64,000 nt of DNA from Halomonas korlensis (lineage in GTDB: Bacteria; Pseudomonadota; Gammaproteobacteria; Pseudomonadales; Halomonadaceae), in assembly GCF_900116705.1 (NCBI RefSeq), contig NZ_FPBP01000008.1:62001-126000 (forward strand), in the 5' to 3' direction. Position 1 is the first letter of the stretch. Each line of letters opens with the position of its first letter. The notes below the pieces were generated by a model. The model worked only from the letters and a program-made list of their open reading frames with translations, searched no databases and had not been told where the DNA came from. Both the position numbers and the translations under genes were made by a program. Below, piece after piece: positions 53,132 to 61,678 of the stretch.

Positions 53132-53195
53132 CATCGGAAACCCGGCGGCTTTTGGGTAACATGGCGCCTTTATCCCACCCTGCAAGGATCGCCTC

Positions 53196-54068
53196 ATGCT
53201 CGGACGCTTGTCTCTAGTGTTGTCGGTTGCGCTGCCACTGCTGCTTGCCACCTCAATCGCCGGGGCCAGCCCCTTCGTCTTCACCGCCATTCCCGACGAG
53301 GACGAGACGCGCCTGCAGCAGCGCTTCCAGAAAGTCGCCGATTATCTCGCGGACGAGCTCGAGGTCGAGGTGCGCTTCGTGCCGGTAAAGTCCTACGCCG
53401 CGGCGGTCACCGCCTTTCGCAACGATCAGGTGCAACTGGCCTGGTTCGGGGGTCTCTCCGGCGTGCAGGCGCGCCAGCGCGTGCCCGGCTCGCAGGCCAT
53501 CGCCCAGGGCGTGGAGGACCCCGACTACAAGAGCTATGTCATCGCCCATCGCGACAGCGGTCTGACCCCGGTCGAGGGCGACAGTGCGCCGGAGGCGCTG
53601 CGCGGCCTGACGTTCAGCTTCGGCTCCAAGAGCTCCACCTCCGGCCGGCTGATGCCCGAGTATTTCCTGCGCAACGATTTCGGCGCGGCGCCGGAAGAGA
53701 TCTTCGAACGCGTCGGCTTCAGCGGCAACCACAGCCGCACCATCTCGCTGGTCGCCTCCGGCGCCTATCAGGCCGGCGTGGTCAGCTACAAGGCCTGGGA
53801 GAACGAGGTCGCCGCCGGCAACGTGGATACCGATGCGGTGCAGGTCGTCTGGGAGACGCCGCCCTATCCCGACTATCAATGGACGATTCGCGGCGATGTC
53901 GACGCGCGCTTCGGCGACGGCTTCAGCGAGCGAGTCCAGCAGGCGCTGCTCGACATGGACGATCCGGCACTGCTCGAGAGCTTCCCGCGCTCGGGCTTCA
54001 TCCCGGTGGATAACGACGACTACGAGATTATCCACCAAGTCGGCCAGCAGCTCGACATCCTCGATTGA
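53196..54068 (+). CDS. PhnD-like ABC transporter substrate-binding protein (putative selenium oxyanion binding)
   Basis: Periplasmic binding protein of 290 residues. The signal peptide ends near SIAGASPF; the chain starts with FVFTAIPDEDETRLQQRFQKVADYLADELEVEVRFVPVKSYAAAVTAFRNDQVQLAWFGGLSGVQAR, the phosphonate/phosphite (PhnD) layout, and continues with SFGSKSSTSGRLMPEYFLR. AAGGA lies before the ATG. Position next to selD, senA and senB suggests the ligand is selenate or selenite, as proposed for a PhnD-like subfamily that co-occurs with selD; phosphonate or phosphite uptake remains possible. It is translationally coupled to the ATPase gene (TGATG). Confidence 0.82.
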   Translation: MLGRLSLVLSVALPLLLATSIAGASPFVFTAIPDEDETRLQQRFQKVADYLADELEVEVRFVPVKSYAAAVTAFRNDQVQLAWFGGLSGVQARQRVPGSQAIAQGVEDPDYKSYVIAHRDSGLTPVEGDSAPEALRGLTFSFGSKSSTSGRLMPEYFLRNDFGAAPEEIFERVGFSGNHSRTISLVASGAYQAGVVSYKAWENEVAAGNVDTDAVQVVWETPPYPDYQWTIRGDVDARFGDGFSERVQQALLDMDDPALLESFPRSGFIPVDNDDYEIIHQVGQQLDILD

Positions 54069-54721
54069 TGACCTCGCTCGCCCTCACCGACGTGGTGGCC
54101 AATTACGGCGGCGCGCGCGTGCTCGGTCCGCTCAACCTGACGCTGGCGCACGGCGAGCGGGTGGCCCTGGTGGGCAGAAGCGGGGCCGGGAAATCGACGC
54201 TGCTGAGCATCATGCAGCAGCACTGGCAGGCAAGTGGCGCGGCCCTGATGCCCCAGGAGCTGGGTCTGGTGCCCTCGCTGAGCGTCTTTCACAACGTTTA
54301 TATGGGCGGGCTCGCCAGGCGACCCAGCTGGTACAACCTGGCCAGCCTGGTGCGCCCCTTCCGCCGCGATATCGACGCCATCACGCCGCTGCTCGAGCGG
54401 CTCGGCATCGCCGACAAATGCTGGGCCGCGGCCGGCGAGCTCTCGGGTGGCCAGAGCCAGCGCGTCGCCGCGGCGCGGGCGATTTACCAGCAAGGCGACC
54501 TGCTGCTGGCCGACGAGCCGGTCTCGGCCCTCGACGGGCCACTGGCCGAACTGGTCATGGCGGCCTTGACCGAGGCCTACCCCACCGCAGTGTTGGCCAT
54601 GCACGACGTGGAGCTGGCCCTGCGCTTCACCGACCGGGTCGTGGGCATCGCCGATGGTGCGATCGCCCTGGACGAGCCCAGCCGCCGGCTCAGTGTCCAG
54701 GATCTGCTGGTGCTGTACTGA
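54068..54721 (+). CDS. PhnC-like ABC transporter ATP-binding protein, short form
   Basis: ATPase of 217 residues. Walker A is GRSGAGKST, signature LSGGQSQRVAAARAI, Walker B LLLADEPVSALD, H-loop AMHDVEL. The region between Walker A and the Q-loop (MPQELGLV) is only about 18 residues, much shorter than the usual about 40, which accounts for its small size compared with PhnC (about 250 residues). The ATG at 54068 overlaps the binding-protein stop. The fused permease gene starts one base after its stop. Together they form a complete importer. Confidence 0.88.
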   Translation: MTSLALTDVVANYGGARVLGPLNLTLAHGERVALVGRSGAGKSTLLSIMQQHWQASGAALMPQELGLVPSLSVFHNVYMGGLARRPSWYNLASLVRPFRRDIDAITPLLERLGIADKCWAAAGELSGGQSQRVAAARAIYQQGDLLLADEPVSALDGPLAELVMAALTEAYPTAVLAMHDVELALRFTDRVVGIADGAIALDEPSRRLSVQDLLVLY

Positions 54722-54722
54722 C

Positions 54723-56210
54723 ATGTGGCGCTCGGCGACCGTTCGTACCAGCCTCGGCTTCGTGGTGCTGGCCATCGCCTGTGTATTCGTCGCCGACTTC
54801 GAGATCAGCGCCCACGCGCCCTGGGCGGAACTGGGTCGCCTGTTCCTGGGGCTGGTGCAGCCGGATTTCGAGGCGGTGGACTATCTCGGTGAGGCGATCG
54901 TACGCACCTTGGCCTTCGCCTTCGTCGGCGTGGGGCTGGGAGCGGCAGCGGGCCTGTTGCTGGCGCTGGTGTTTCGCCATCTGGTGGTGCGCACCAGCTG
55001 TGCCTTCGTGCGCGCCATACACGAGCTGTTCTGGGCGCTGATCTTCCTGCAGTTCTTCGGCCTGCACCCGCTGACCGGGGTGCTCGCCATTGCCATTCCC
55101 TATGCCGGCATCTTCGCCAAGGTGTATGCCGAGATCCTCGACGAGAGCGACCCAAGCCCATCGAAGGTGATTCCCCACGGCACCGGCCTGGTCTCGGCAC
55201 TCGCCTATACCCGCTTCAGCCAGGCCTGGCCGCACCTGGTTACCTACACCGCCTACCGGCTCGAGTGTGGCCTGCGCTCCAGCGCCGTGTTGGGCTTCGT
55301 GGGCATGCCCACCCTGGGGTTCTACCTGGAATCCTCGTTTGCCCAGGGCCAGTACGCCACGGTGGGTGCGCTGTTGTTGCTGTTCTATGCGCTGATCGCC
55401 ACGCTCAGACTCTGGGCACGCCCGCGCCTGCTGCCGTTCTACCTGCTGGCCGCACCCTTCCTGCTCGGCGACGGCCTGCCAATTCGCTGGCAGAACGTCT
55501 CGCGGTTCTTCACCGAAGACATCGTTCCCGAACCGCTGCGCCAGGGCGAAGGGCTCGCGGGGCTCGTGCCCTGGCTGGGCGACCTGCTCGCCAACGAGGC
55601 GCTGCCGGGCATCTGGAACACCCTGGTACTGACCCAGATCGCGCTGGTGGCGACTGGCCTTCTGACGCTCGCGCTGTATCCGCTGGTTTCTCATCATTTC
55701 ACGGGGCGCCACTTCACCGGCCGGGTGCGCGGTGCGCTGGGCCACGGCGTACTGGTGGTGATGCGCTCGACCCCGGAGTACCTGCTGGCCTTCATTCTGC
55801 TGCAGCTCTGGGGGCCATCGATGCTGCCGGCGGTGGTGGCGCTGGCGATCCACAACGGCGGCATCATCGGCCATCTGATCGGGCGGCGCAGCAACGAGGT
55901 GTCGCTTCGCCCCGATGCGCCACGCGGCATCGAGCGCTACGCCTTCGAGCTCACCCCGCGTCTCTACGGTCCCTTCCTGGCCTTCCTGTTCTACCGCTGG
56001 GAAATCATCATGCGCGAGACCGCCATCCTCGGCATTCTCGGCATCGCCACCCTGGGGTTCTACGTCGACAGCGCGATCCAGGAGATCCGCTTCGACCGGG
56101 CCATGGTCTTGATCGTGATCACCGCCCTTCTCAATATTGGTGTGGACATCCTCGCTCGCCGTCTGCGCAACCGCCTGCGCCTGCGACATACCGCTCAGAG
56201 CGAACCATGA
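54723..56210 (+). CDS. PhnE-like ABC transporter permease, two permease domains fused
   Basis: A 495-residue inner-membrane protein. It has two tandem permease domains, each with about five to six helices and an EAA-type loop (the first near EILDESDPSPSKVIPHGTGLVSALAYTRF, the second near RPDAPRGIERYAFELTPRLYGPFLAF); each ends with a matching TLGFY motif (GMPTLGFYLES and GIATLGFYVDS). So both halves of the permease dimer are one chain. The ATG at 54723 follows the ATPase stop by one base; the open frame to 54654 is inside that gene. Cargo as for the binding protein: probably a selenium oxyanion, possibly a phosphonate. Confidence 0.85.
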   Translation: MWRSATVRTSLGFVVLAIACVFVADFEISAHAPWAELGRLFLGLVQPDFEAVDYLGEAIVRTLAFAFVGVGLGAAAGLLLALVFRHLVVRTSCAFVRAIHELFWALIFLQFFGLHPLTGVLAIAIPYAGIFAKVYAEILDESDPSPSKVIPHGTGLVSALAYTRFSQAWPHLVTYTAYRLECGLRSSAVLGFVGMPTLGFYLESSFAQGQYATVGALLLLFYALIATLRLWARPRLLPFYLLAAPFLLGDGLPIRWQNVSRFFTEDIVPEPLRQGEGLAGLVPWLGDLLANEALPGIWNTLVLTQIALVATGLLTLALYPLVSHHFTGRHFTGRVRGALGHGVLVVMRSTPEYLLAFILLQLWGPSMLPAVVALAIHNGGIIGHLIGRRSNEVSLRPDAPRGIERYAFELTPRLYGPFLAFLFYRWEIIMRETAILGILGIATLGFYVDSAIQEIRFDRAMVLIVITALLNIGVDILARRLRNRLRLRHTAQSEP

Positions 56211-56340
56211 TGGCCGAGTGTGCCGATACACAAGCTGGCGCATCGTCGGTTCATTGCAACAATCATTGACCTAAAGACAAGGCGAGCGTGGCGATGCCTT
56301 TCCACAGTGACAATGTCTTTATACCAAGAGGAGAAATCGT

Positions 56341-57129
56341 ATGGATCTAGGAATCGCAGGACGCTGGGCCGTGGTATGCGCCGCCAGCAAGGGATTAGGT
56401 AAGGGTTGCGCCAAGGCATTGGCAGTGGAAGGCGCCAATCTGGTCATCAATGCCCGTGGGAAGGCCGACCTGGAAGACGCAGCGCAGGAGTTTCGCGCCT
56501 GTAACCCGAACATCGAGGTGCATGTCGTCGCGGGCGACATCGGCACCGAGGCCGTACGCTCGGCCATGCTGTTGGCCTGCCCGCGCGTGGATATTCTGGT
56601 CAACAACAACGGCGGGCCACCCCCGGGGGATTTTCGCGACTGGAGTCGTGACGACTGGCTCAAGGCGGTGGACGCCAACATGGTCACCCCGATCGAGCTG
56701 ATCAAGGCCACCGTGGATAGCATGGCCGACAACGGCTTCGGGCGCGTCGTGAACATCACCTCGGGGGCAGTGAAGGCGCCCATCGATATCCTGGGACTCT
56801 CCAACGGCGCTCGAAGTGGCCTGACCGGTTTCATCGCCGGCCTGGCCCGCCAGCCGAGCCTGGCGGCGAACAACGTCACAATCAACAACTTGTTGCCAGG
56901 CGCCTTCGACACTGAGCGACTGCGAAATAATCTCTCCACCACAGCGCAGAAAACCAACCAGGACCTGAACCTATTACGCGAACAACGTGTCCAGGGGATA
57001 CCCTCGCGCAGATTCGGCACAGCAGATGAGTTCGGTGCCTTTTGCGCCTTTCTTTGCAGCGAGCAGGCCGGCTATATGACGGGACAGAACCTGCTGCTCG
57101 ATGGCGGCAGCTATCCCGGCACGTTCTAG
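56341..57129 (+). CDS. SDR-family protein lacking the canonical catalytic Tyr/Lys
   Basis: A 262-residue protein of the short-chain dehydrogenase/reductase fold. The N-terminal nucleotide region is CAASKGLGKGCAKALAVEGANLVI, somewhat different from the usual TGxxxGxG. NNNGGPPPGDFRDW and VVNITSGAVKAPIDILGLSNGARSGLTGF follow. The position of the catalytic Tyr is Leu153 and that of the Lys is Ala157 (LSNGAR); the nearby Ser is present. It is thus of the 3-oxoacyl-ACP-reductase-like group in which the tetrad is incomplete, and its reaction is unknown. AGAGGAG lies seven bases before the ATG. It stands alone between the transporter and a convergent FAD oxidase. Confidence 0.85.
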   Translation: MDLGIAGRWAVVCAASKGLGKGCAKALAVEGANLVINARGKADLEDAAQEFRACNPNIEVHVVAGDIGTEAVRSAMLLACPRVDILVNNNGGPPPGDFRDWSRDDWLKAVDANMVTPIELIKATVDSMADNGFGRVVNITSGAVKAPIDILGLSNGARSGLTGFIAGLARQPSLAANNVTINNLLPGAFDTERLRNNLSTTAQKTNQDLNLLREQRVQGIPSRRFGTADEFGAFCAFLCSEQAGYMTGQNLLLDGGSYPGTF

Positions 57130-57254
57130 CGAAACCCAACTCGGCTTCTATCTGGAATTCTGGTCAGGTGAGCCGAGCATTCCAGGTGACTCTCGAGCAA
57201 GCCAATGCCACCCGTATTGACGGGCGGCATTGGACCCTTCTCTTGCTGACTTCG

Positions 57255-58667
57255 TTACAGACCGGATGCCAGGGACGGTTCGTGGGCCGGCTGGATGTTC
57301 TGGTTCATCCTGAACAGGTTGGTCGGGTCGTAGCGGCCCTTGAGCTCTACCAGCCGCTGATAGGTAGCCCCATAGGCGAACTCGATGCGGTCGGCCTCTT
57401 CCTCGGTGAGAAAATTGATATAGGCCCCGCCACTGGCAAACGGCTGTGTCCTGGCGAAGAAGTCCCGCGCCCAGCCGATGCACTTTTCATCTCCCTCCGG
57501 GGTTTCCCAACGGGCATGCACGTTCATCACGTAGTTGGCATCACGGCTCGAATAGGCCATCGCCTCGGGTGACGGCCGGGTCGTCTGGCCCCCGATGGTG
57601 CCGACGAAGATCTCGCAGTGCGGCGAGGGCAGCGTGTCGACGTATTCGATGATGGCATCGATGGCGCCGGCTTCGAGCTGCGTGAAGTTATGCGACTTCC
57701 AGTAGTTGCGTGCACCCGGCGCCAGCAGCGGGTCGAAGGCCTGTTGCCAGGCAACGTAAGGCTGCACGCCGACATGCTCGCCGAGCACCGTGCCGAAACG
57801 ACGCAGCGGCTCGATCAGCTGCGCGCCGGTGTCGGGGTCGCCGGCATAACACAGGGCGAGAGCGACGATCGGCGTGCCGTGCACCTGGTCGGGCAAGAAG
57901 GACAACGGCGGCGCCTGGCGCGTCACCATCCAGACGTTGAGCTCCTCGGGCATGGTCTGGGTGAAATCGGCAAATTTCTGGATCACCGCGCCGGCCTGCT
58001 CGAACGGGAAGACGATAAGCCCGCTGAGCACCTCCGGCCCGACGGGGTGCAGCTGGAACTCGAAGCGGGTGACGATACCGAAGTTTCCGCCGCCGCCGCG
58101 CAGTCCCCAGAAGAGATCGGGGTTTTCCGACTCGCTGGCGTGTATCTGCCGGCTGTCCGCCGTGACGACATCCGCGCCCAGCAGGTTGTCGATGGTCATG
58201 CCGTACTTGCGGCTCAACCAGCCGAAGCCGCCGCCGAGCGTCAGGCCGGCCACACCAGTGGTCGAGTTGATCCCCAGGGGCGTGGCCAGGCCGTGCTCCT
58301 GCGCGGCCACATCGAAGTCGGCCAGGGTACAGCCCGGCTCGACGCTGGCACGCCGGGTCTCGGGGTCAATACGCACCTGCTTCATCAACGAAAGGTCGAT
58401 CAACAGCCCATCATTGCAGACCGCATTGCCGGCGATGTTATGGCCGCCGCCGCGAACAGACGCGATCAGGTCGTGCTCGCGCGTGAAATCAACGGCGCGC
58501 ATCACATCGTCGGCCGAGCTACAGCGGGCGATGAGCGCGGGCCGGCGGTCGATCATGGCGTTCCAGATCTGGCGGATGTCGTCGTAGTTGTCATCGTCGG
58601 GCGTCAGCACCTCACCTGCGAAGTGCGCTCTGAACGCGTCGATGGCGGTTGGGGGAAGTGTTTTCAT
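57255..58667 (-). CDS. FAD-linked oxidase (berberine-bridge/6-hydroxynicotine oxidase type)
   Basis: A 470-residue oxidoreductase of the VAO/PCMH flavoprotein fold. The FAD domain has IARCSSADDVMRAVDF, then SVRGGGHNIAG, where the His is the likely covalent FAD attachment, and GINSTTGVAGLTLGGGFGWLSRKYGMTIDNLLGADVVTA. The C-terminal end YQRLVELKGRYDPTNLFRMNQNI is the berberine-bridge (BBE) motif. GGAGG lies five bases before the ATG at 58667; the frame is open to 58739. The substrate (an alcohol, sugar or alkaloid-like compound) is undetermined. A promoter-like sequence is upstream at 58807-58835. Confidence 0.88.
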   Translation of the reverse strand: MKTLPPTAIDAFRAHFAGEVLTPDDDNYDDIRQIWNAMIDRRPALIARCSSADDVMRAVDFTREHDLIASVRGGGHNIAGNAVCNDGLLIDLSLMKQVRIDPETRRASVEPGCTLADFDVAAQEHGLATPLGINSTTGVAGLTLGGGFGWLSRKYGMTIDNLLGADVVTADSRQIHASESENPDLFWGLRGGGGNFGIVTRFEFQLHPVGPEVLSGLIVFPFEQAGAVIQKFADFTQTMPEELNVWMVTRQAPPLSFLPDQVHGTPIVALALCYAGDPDTGAQLIEPLRRFGTVLGEHVGVQPYVAWQQAFDPLLAPGARNYWKSHNFTQLEAGAIDAIIEYVDTLPSPHCEIFVGTIGGQTTRPSPEAMAYSSRDANYVMNVHARWETPEGDEKCIGWARDFFARTQPFASGGAYINFLTEEEADRIEFAYGATYQRLVELKGRYDPTNLFRMNQNIQPAHEPSLASGL

Positions 58668-58806
58668 GGTTGCCTCCGTGGCTCGTGCCCCCGTTCGCCA
58701 GGCCGAAGCAGGGAAGCCGCCGGCCAGCGAGGCGGGCAATAAGGTCGAACGGGCCGGCGATCTTTACCGGCCCTGCCGTTAGTTCCAAGCACGCAGATGG
58801 TGATTG

Positions 58807-58835
58807 GCCATATCAGTGTAGGAACAACGAGTCAA
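58807..58835 (-). promoter_or_regulatory. Sigma-70-like promoter for the FAD oxidase gene
   Basis: On the minus strand TTGACT (58830-58835) is 17 bases from TATGGC (58807-58812), with TGA just before, resembling an extended -10. It is 140 bases upstream of the oxidase ATG at 58667. Confidence 0.4.
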
Positions 58836-58938
58836 CACCCCGCTATACCGATTTCGCCTAGACAAAGTTCGGCATCGAATAATGTGTTTTCACCTCCCCT
58901 CGCCGGCCTCTCCTCGGTGTGACTGAAAAGCTCGCCAT

Positions 58939-58971
58939 GAAAAACGTCCCGCCGGGAACCGACGGGACGTT
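58939..58971 (-). terminator. Terminator downstream of ilvD
   Basis: Stem AACGTCCCGCCGG (58943-58955) and CCGACGGGACGTT (58959-58971) with one G-T pair and a 3-base loop; on the minus strand TTTT follows. It lies 42 bases past the ilvD stop. Confidence 0.85.
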
Positions 58972-59013
58972 GTCTTGCGGCTGAATGTCAGCCATTGCCG
59001 CACGGGGCCGGCG

Positions 59014-60702
59014 TTACTCCGGCAGGTCGGTCACCGCCCCCAGGGAGGCGGAACTGACGGTTCTGGCGTACTTGGCCAGCACGCCGCGGGCATAGCGCGG
59101 CGCCGGCTGCTGCCAGGCCGCCCGGCGACGCATCAGGGTGTCGTTGTCGATGTTGACCTCGATGATATCCGCCTCGGCATCGATGGTAATGATGTCTCCG
59201 TCCTCGACCAGCGCCAGGGGCCCGCCGTCGAAGGCTTCGGGGGTCACATGGCCGACCACGAAGCCGTGGCTGCCCCCCGAGAAGCGCCCGTCGGTGATCA
59301 GCGCCACCTCGCTGCCGAGTCCGCGCCCCATGATCGCCGAGGTCGGCGTGAGCATCTCGCGCATGCCCGGGCCGCCCTTGGGGCCTTCGTAGCGGATCAC
59401 CACCACGTCGCCGGCCACCACGGTGCCGTCGTTGATGCGCGCCTGAGCCTCCTCCTCGGAGCCGAACACCCGGGCGCTGCCGGTGAAGTGGGTACCTTCC
59501 TTGCCGGTGATCTTGGCCACCGCGCCCTCGGGCGCCAGGTTGCCGTAGAGCATGCGCAGGTGGCTTTCGGCCTTCACCGGCGCGTCCAGCGGCGAGATGA
59601 TCTTCTGCCCGTCGGGATACGGGGCCACCTCGGCGAGGTTGTCGGCCAGGGTCTTGCCGGTCACCGTCAGGCAGTCTCCATGCAGCATGCCGGCATCAAG
59701 CAGCATCTTCATCATCGGCTGGATGCCGCCGATCTCGACCAGCTCACTCATCATGTAGTGGCCGCTGGGCCGCAGGTCGGCGAGCACCGGCACCCGCTTG
59801 CCAAGGCGAGTAAAGTCATCGAGCGAGAGCTCCACGTCGATGGTGCTGGCCATGGCGATCAGATGCAGCACCGCATTGGTCGAGCCGCCGAGCGCAATCA
59901 CTACGGTGATGGCATTCTCGAAGGCCTCGCGGGTCATGATGTCCGAGGGCTTGATGTCGCGCGCCAGCAACTCGAGTACGGCCTCGCCCGCCGCATGACA
60001 GTCATCGCTCTTGGCCTGGGAGACGGCGTTCTGCGCCGAACTGCCGGGCAGGCTCATGCCCAGCGCCTCAATGGCCGAGGCCATGGTGTTGGCGGTGTAC
60101 ATGCCGCCGCAGGAGCCGGGGCCGGGAATCGCCGTCTCCTCGATCTGCTTGACCTGAATGAGGTCGAGATCGCCGCGGCTGTGGGCGCCCATGGCCTCGA
60201 ACACCGAGACGATGTCGGTGTGGCCCTTGCCCGGCAGGATGGTGCCGCCGTAAACGAAGACGCTGGGACGGTTCAGGCGCGCCAGCCCCATCATGCAGCC
60301 CGGCATGTTCTTGTCGCAGCCGCCGATCGCGACCACCCCGTCGAAGCCTTCGCACGCGGTCACCGTCTCGATGGAGTCGGCGATCACTTCCCGCGACACC
60401 AGCGAGTACTTCATGCCCTCGGTGCCGTTGGCGATGCCGTCGGAAATGGTGATGGTGTTGAAGATGACCCCCTTGCCGCCGGCGGCATCGGCGCCGTCGC
60501 TCGCACGCCGCGCCAGCTCATCGATGTGGCTGTTGCAGGGCGTGAGGTTGCTCCAGGTCGAGGCAATGCCGACCTGCGGCTTGGTGAAATCCTCGTCGGT
60601 AAAGCCCACCGCCCGCAGCATGGAGCGGCTGGCGGCCTTGCCGGGGCCATCCACTACCTGGGACGAATGACGACGACGGGAATCCTGGGGGGTATCGGAC
60701 AT
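59014..60702 (-). CDS. ilvD: Dihydroxy-acid dehydratase IlvD
   Basis: Iron-sulfur enzyme of 562 residues that makes the 2-oxoacid precursors of valine and isoleucine. [31 protein letters not shown] and [32 protein letters not shown] carry cluster cysteines, with a third in [30 protein letters not shown]. The ATG at 60702 has GAGGAG nine bases upstream. The upstream region contains the direct repeats at 60731-60841. The operon contains only this gene, followed by a terminator. Confidence 0.95.
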   Translation of the reverse strand: MSDTPQDSRRRHSSQVVDGPGKAASRSMLRAVGFTDEDFTKPQVGIASTWSNLTPCNSHIDELARRASDGADAAGGKGVIFNTITISDGIANGTEGMKYSLVSREVIADSIETVTACEGFDGVVAIGGCDKNMPGCMMGLARLNRPSVFVYGGTILPGKGHTDIVSVFEAMGAHSRGDLDLIQVKQIEETAIPGPGSCGGMYTANTMASAIEALGMSLPGSSAQNAVSQAKSDDCHAAGEAVLELLARDIKPSDIMTREAFENAITVVIALGGSTNAVLHLIAMASTIDVELSLDDFTRLGKRVPVLADLRPSGHYMMSELVEIGGIQPMMKMLLDAGMLHGDCLTVTGKTLADNLAEVAPYPDGQKIISPLDAPVKAESHLRMLYGNLAPEGAVAKITGKEGTHFTGSARVFGSEEEAQARINDGTVVAGDVVVIRYEGPKGGPGMREMLTPTSAIMGRGLGSEVALITDGRFSGGSHGFVVGHVTPEAFDGGPLALVEDGDIITIDAEADIIEVNIDNDTLMRRRAAWQQPAPRYARGVLAKYARTVSSASLGAVTDLPE

Positions 60703-60730
60703 GGGGCGCTCTCCTCTTCTTGTCCTGCAA

Positions 60731-60841
60731 CTTGCAATGACACGGTTTCTTGTAATGACAATGTGTTTTTTACAAAGACACGGTCATCGAACGTTATCGT
60801 TTTGCTGAAATGGTTTTGCTGTAAGGGTCTTGCTGGAATAG
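60731..60841. repeat. Direct repeats upstream of ilvD
   Basis: Two 12-base copies CTTGCAATGACA (60731-60742) and CTTGTAATGACA (60749-60760) start 18 bases apart, and three imperfect 14-base units TTTTGCTGAAATGG, TTTTGCTGTAAGGG and TCTTGCTGGAATAG fill 60800-60841 head to tail. They lie 28 to 139 bases before the ilvD start and may hold regulatory sites. Confidence 0.6.
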
Positions 60842-60975
60842 TCTCGCCATAGAGTACCCGCTGTCGGTGCCTGACGGAACGCTTTGGGTGACTCGGTGGC
60901 GTGTCAGTGGTTCAAAAAGGCGAGGCGAGGCGCCGATGAGCAGCCTGGCCCTCGCCAATGTTCAGCCTGAAAAGT

Positions 60976-61674
60976 TCAGCCCGAATAGACGGCGTCGTGA
61001 AACGCCCGCTCCCGCGCTACCGTCTCGTGAAAACGCTCGACCATGCGGGCGAACTCGGTTTCATCGAGCGTCTCGGCGATCTCCTCGAGACGGCGACGCA
61101 GCCAGGCAACGAAGGTCTGAAAGGCCTGACTGTCGTGCAGGCCGACCCACTCGTCGTACAACGGATGCAATATCTCGCCCCGGGTGATGCGCGTGGCCCA
61201 GCCAAGGTAGAGCCACTCGGTGACCACCAGCACCGCGAGCATCTGCGCGTAGCTCTCGCTGGCCCCCGTCTCGCGCAGCAGTTGCTGGAAGGACGCGGTG
61301 GCCGGCAGATATTCCGGAGCGTTGCGGTCGGTCTCCGGCACGCCGAAGGTCTCGAAGGTGCGCTGGAAGACGCTGTTCTCGTCGCTGGTCAGCATCCCCA
61401 CAAACTGACCCAACACCACGCGGTCCGCCATTCCCGGCGCATGACCGATGGCATGGCCGAGCAAGGCGGTGAAGGGGTCGACGAAGCCGTAGTCCTGCAC
61501 CATGTAGTCGGCGAAGGCCTCACCGGGGAGGCTGCCCTCCGCCAGCGCATCGAACAGCGGATGGTTCACCACCGCCGACCAGTCGGGCTCGCTGGTCTCG
61601 CGCAGCCAGTCGGTGAGGCGTGGCGCGCTGCGTTCGGCGGCCCAGGCCGCGTAGTCGGTTCGGGGCATCGACAT
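60976..61674 (-). CDS. tenA: TenA-family thiamine-salvage protein (TenA_E-like)
   Basis: All-helical protein of 232 residues of the TenA/thiaminase II family, which hydrolyses aminopyrimidine breakdown products of thiamine to give HMP. Family features are HPLFDALAEGSLPGEAFADYMVQDYGFV and LTSDENSVFQRTF. At the place of the catalytic Cys in TenA_C (typically LPCYWSY), this protein has VVTEWLYLGWA, so no Cys is there. It thus resembles the TenA_E type that uses other residues. It lies 4 bases downstream of the riboswitch-controlled transporter, so it is under the same thiamine control. Confidence 0.88.
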   Translation of the reverse strand: MSMPRTDYAAWAAERSAPRLTDWLRETSEPDWSAVVNHPLFDALAEGSLPGEAFADYMVQDYGFVDPFTALLGHAIGHAPGMADRVVLGQFVGMLTSDENSVFQRTFETFGVPETDRNAPEYLPATASFQQLLRETGASESYAQMLAVLVVTEWLYLGWATRITRGEILHPLYDEWVGLHDSQAFQTFVAWLRRRLEEIAETLDETEFARMVERFHETVARERAFHDAVYSG

Positions 61675-61678
61675 GGCG

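Larger units (their letters stand above)
58668..59013. other. Intergenic region (346 bases) between the FAD oxidase and ilvD
   Basis: It holds the promoter candidate for the oxidase (58807-58835) and the ilvD terminator (58939-58971). I see no coding region that could be supported. Confidence 0.6.

Noticed and set aside
58975-60852. 625-codon plus-strand frame opposite ilvD
   Set aside because: Antisense shadow of a strongly conserved ilvD; the translation is low-complexity and rich in His, Gly, Arg and Ala.
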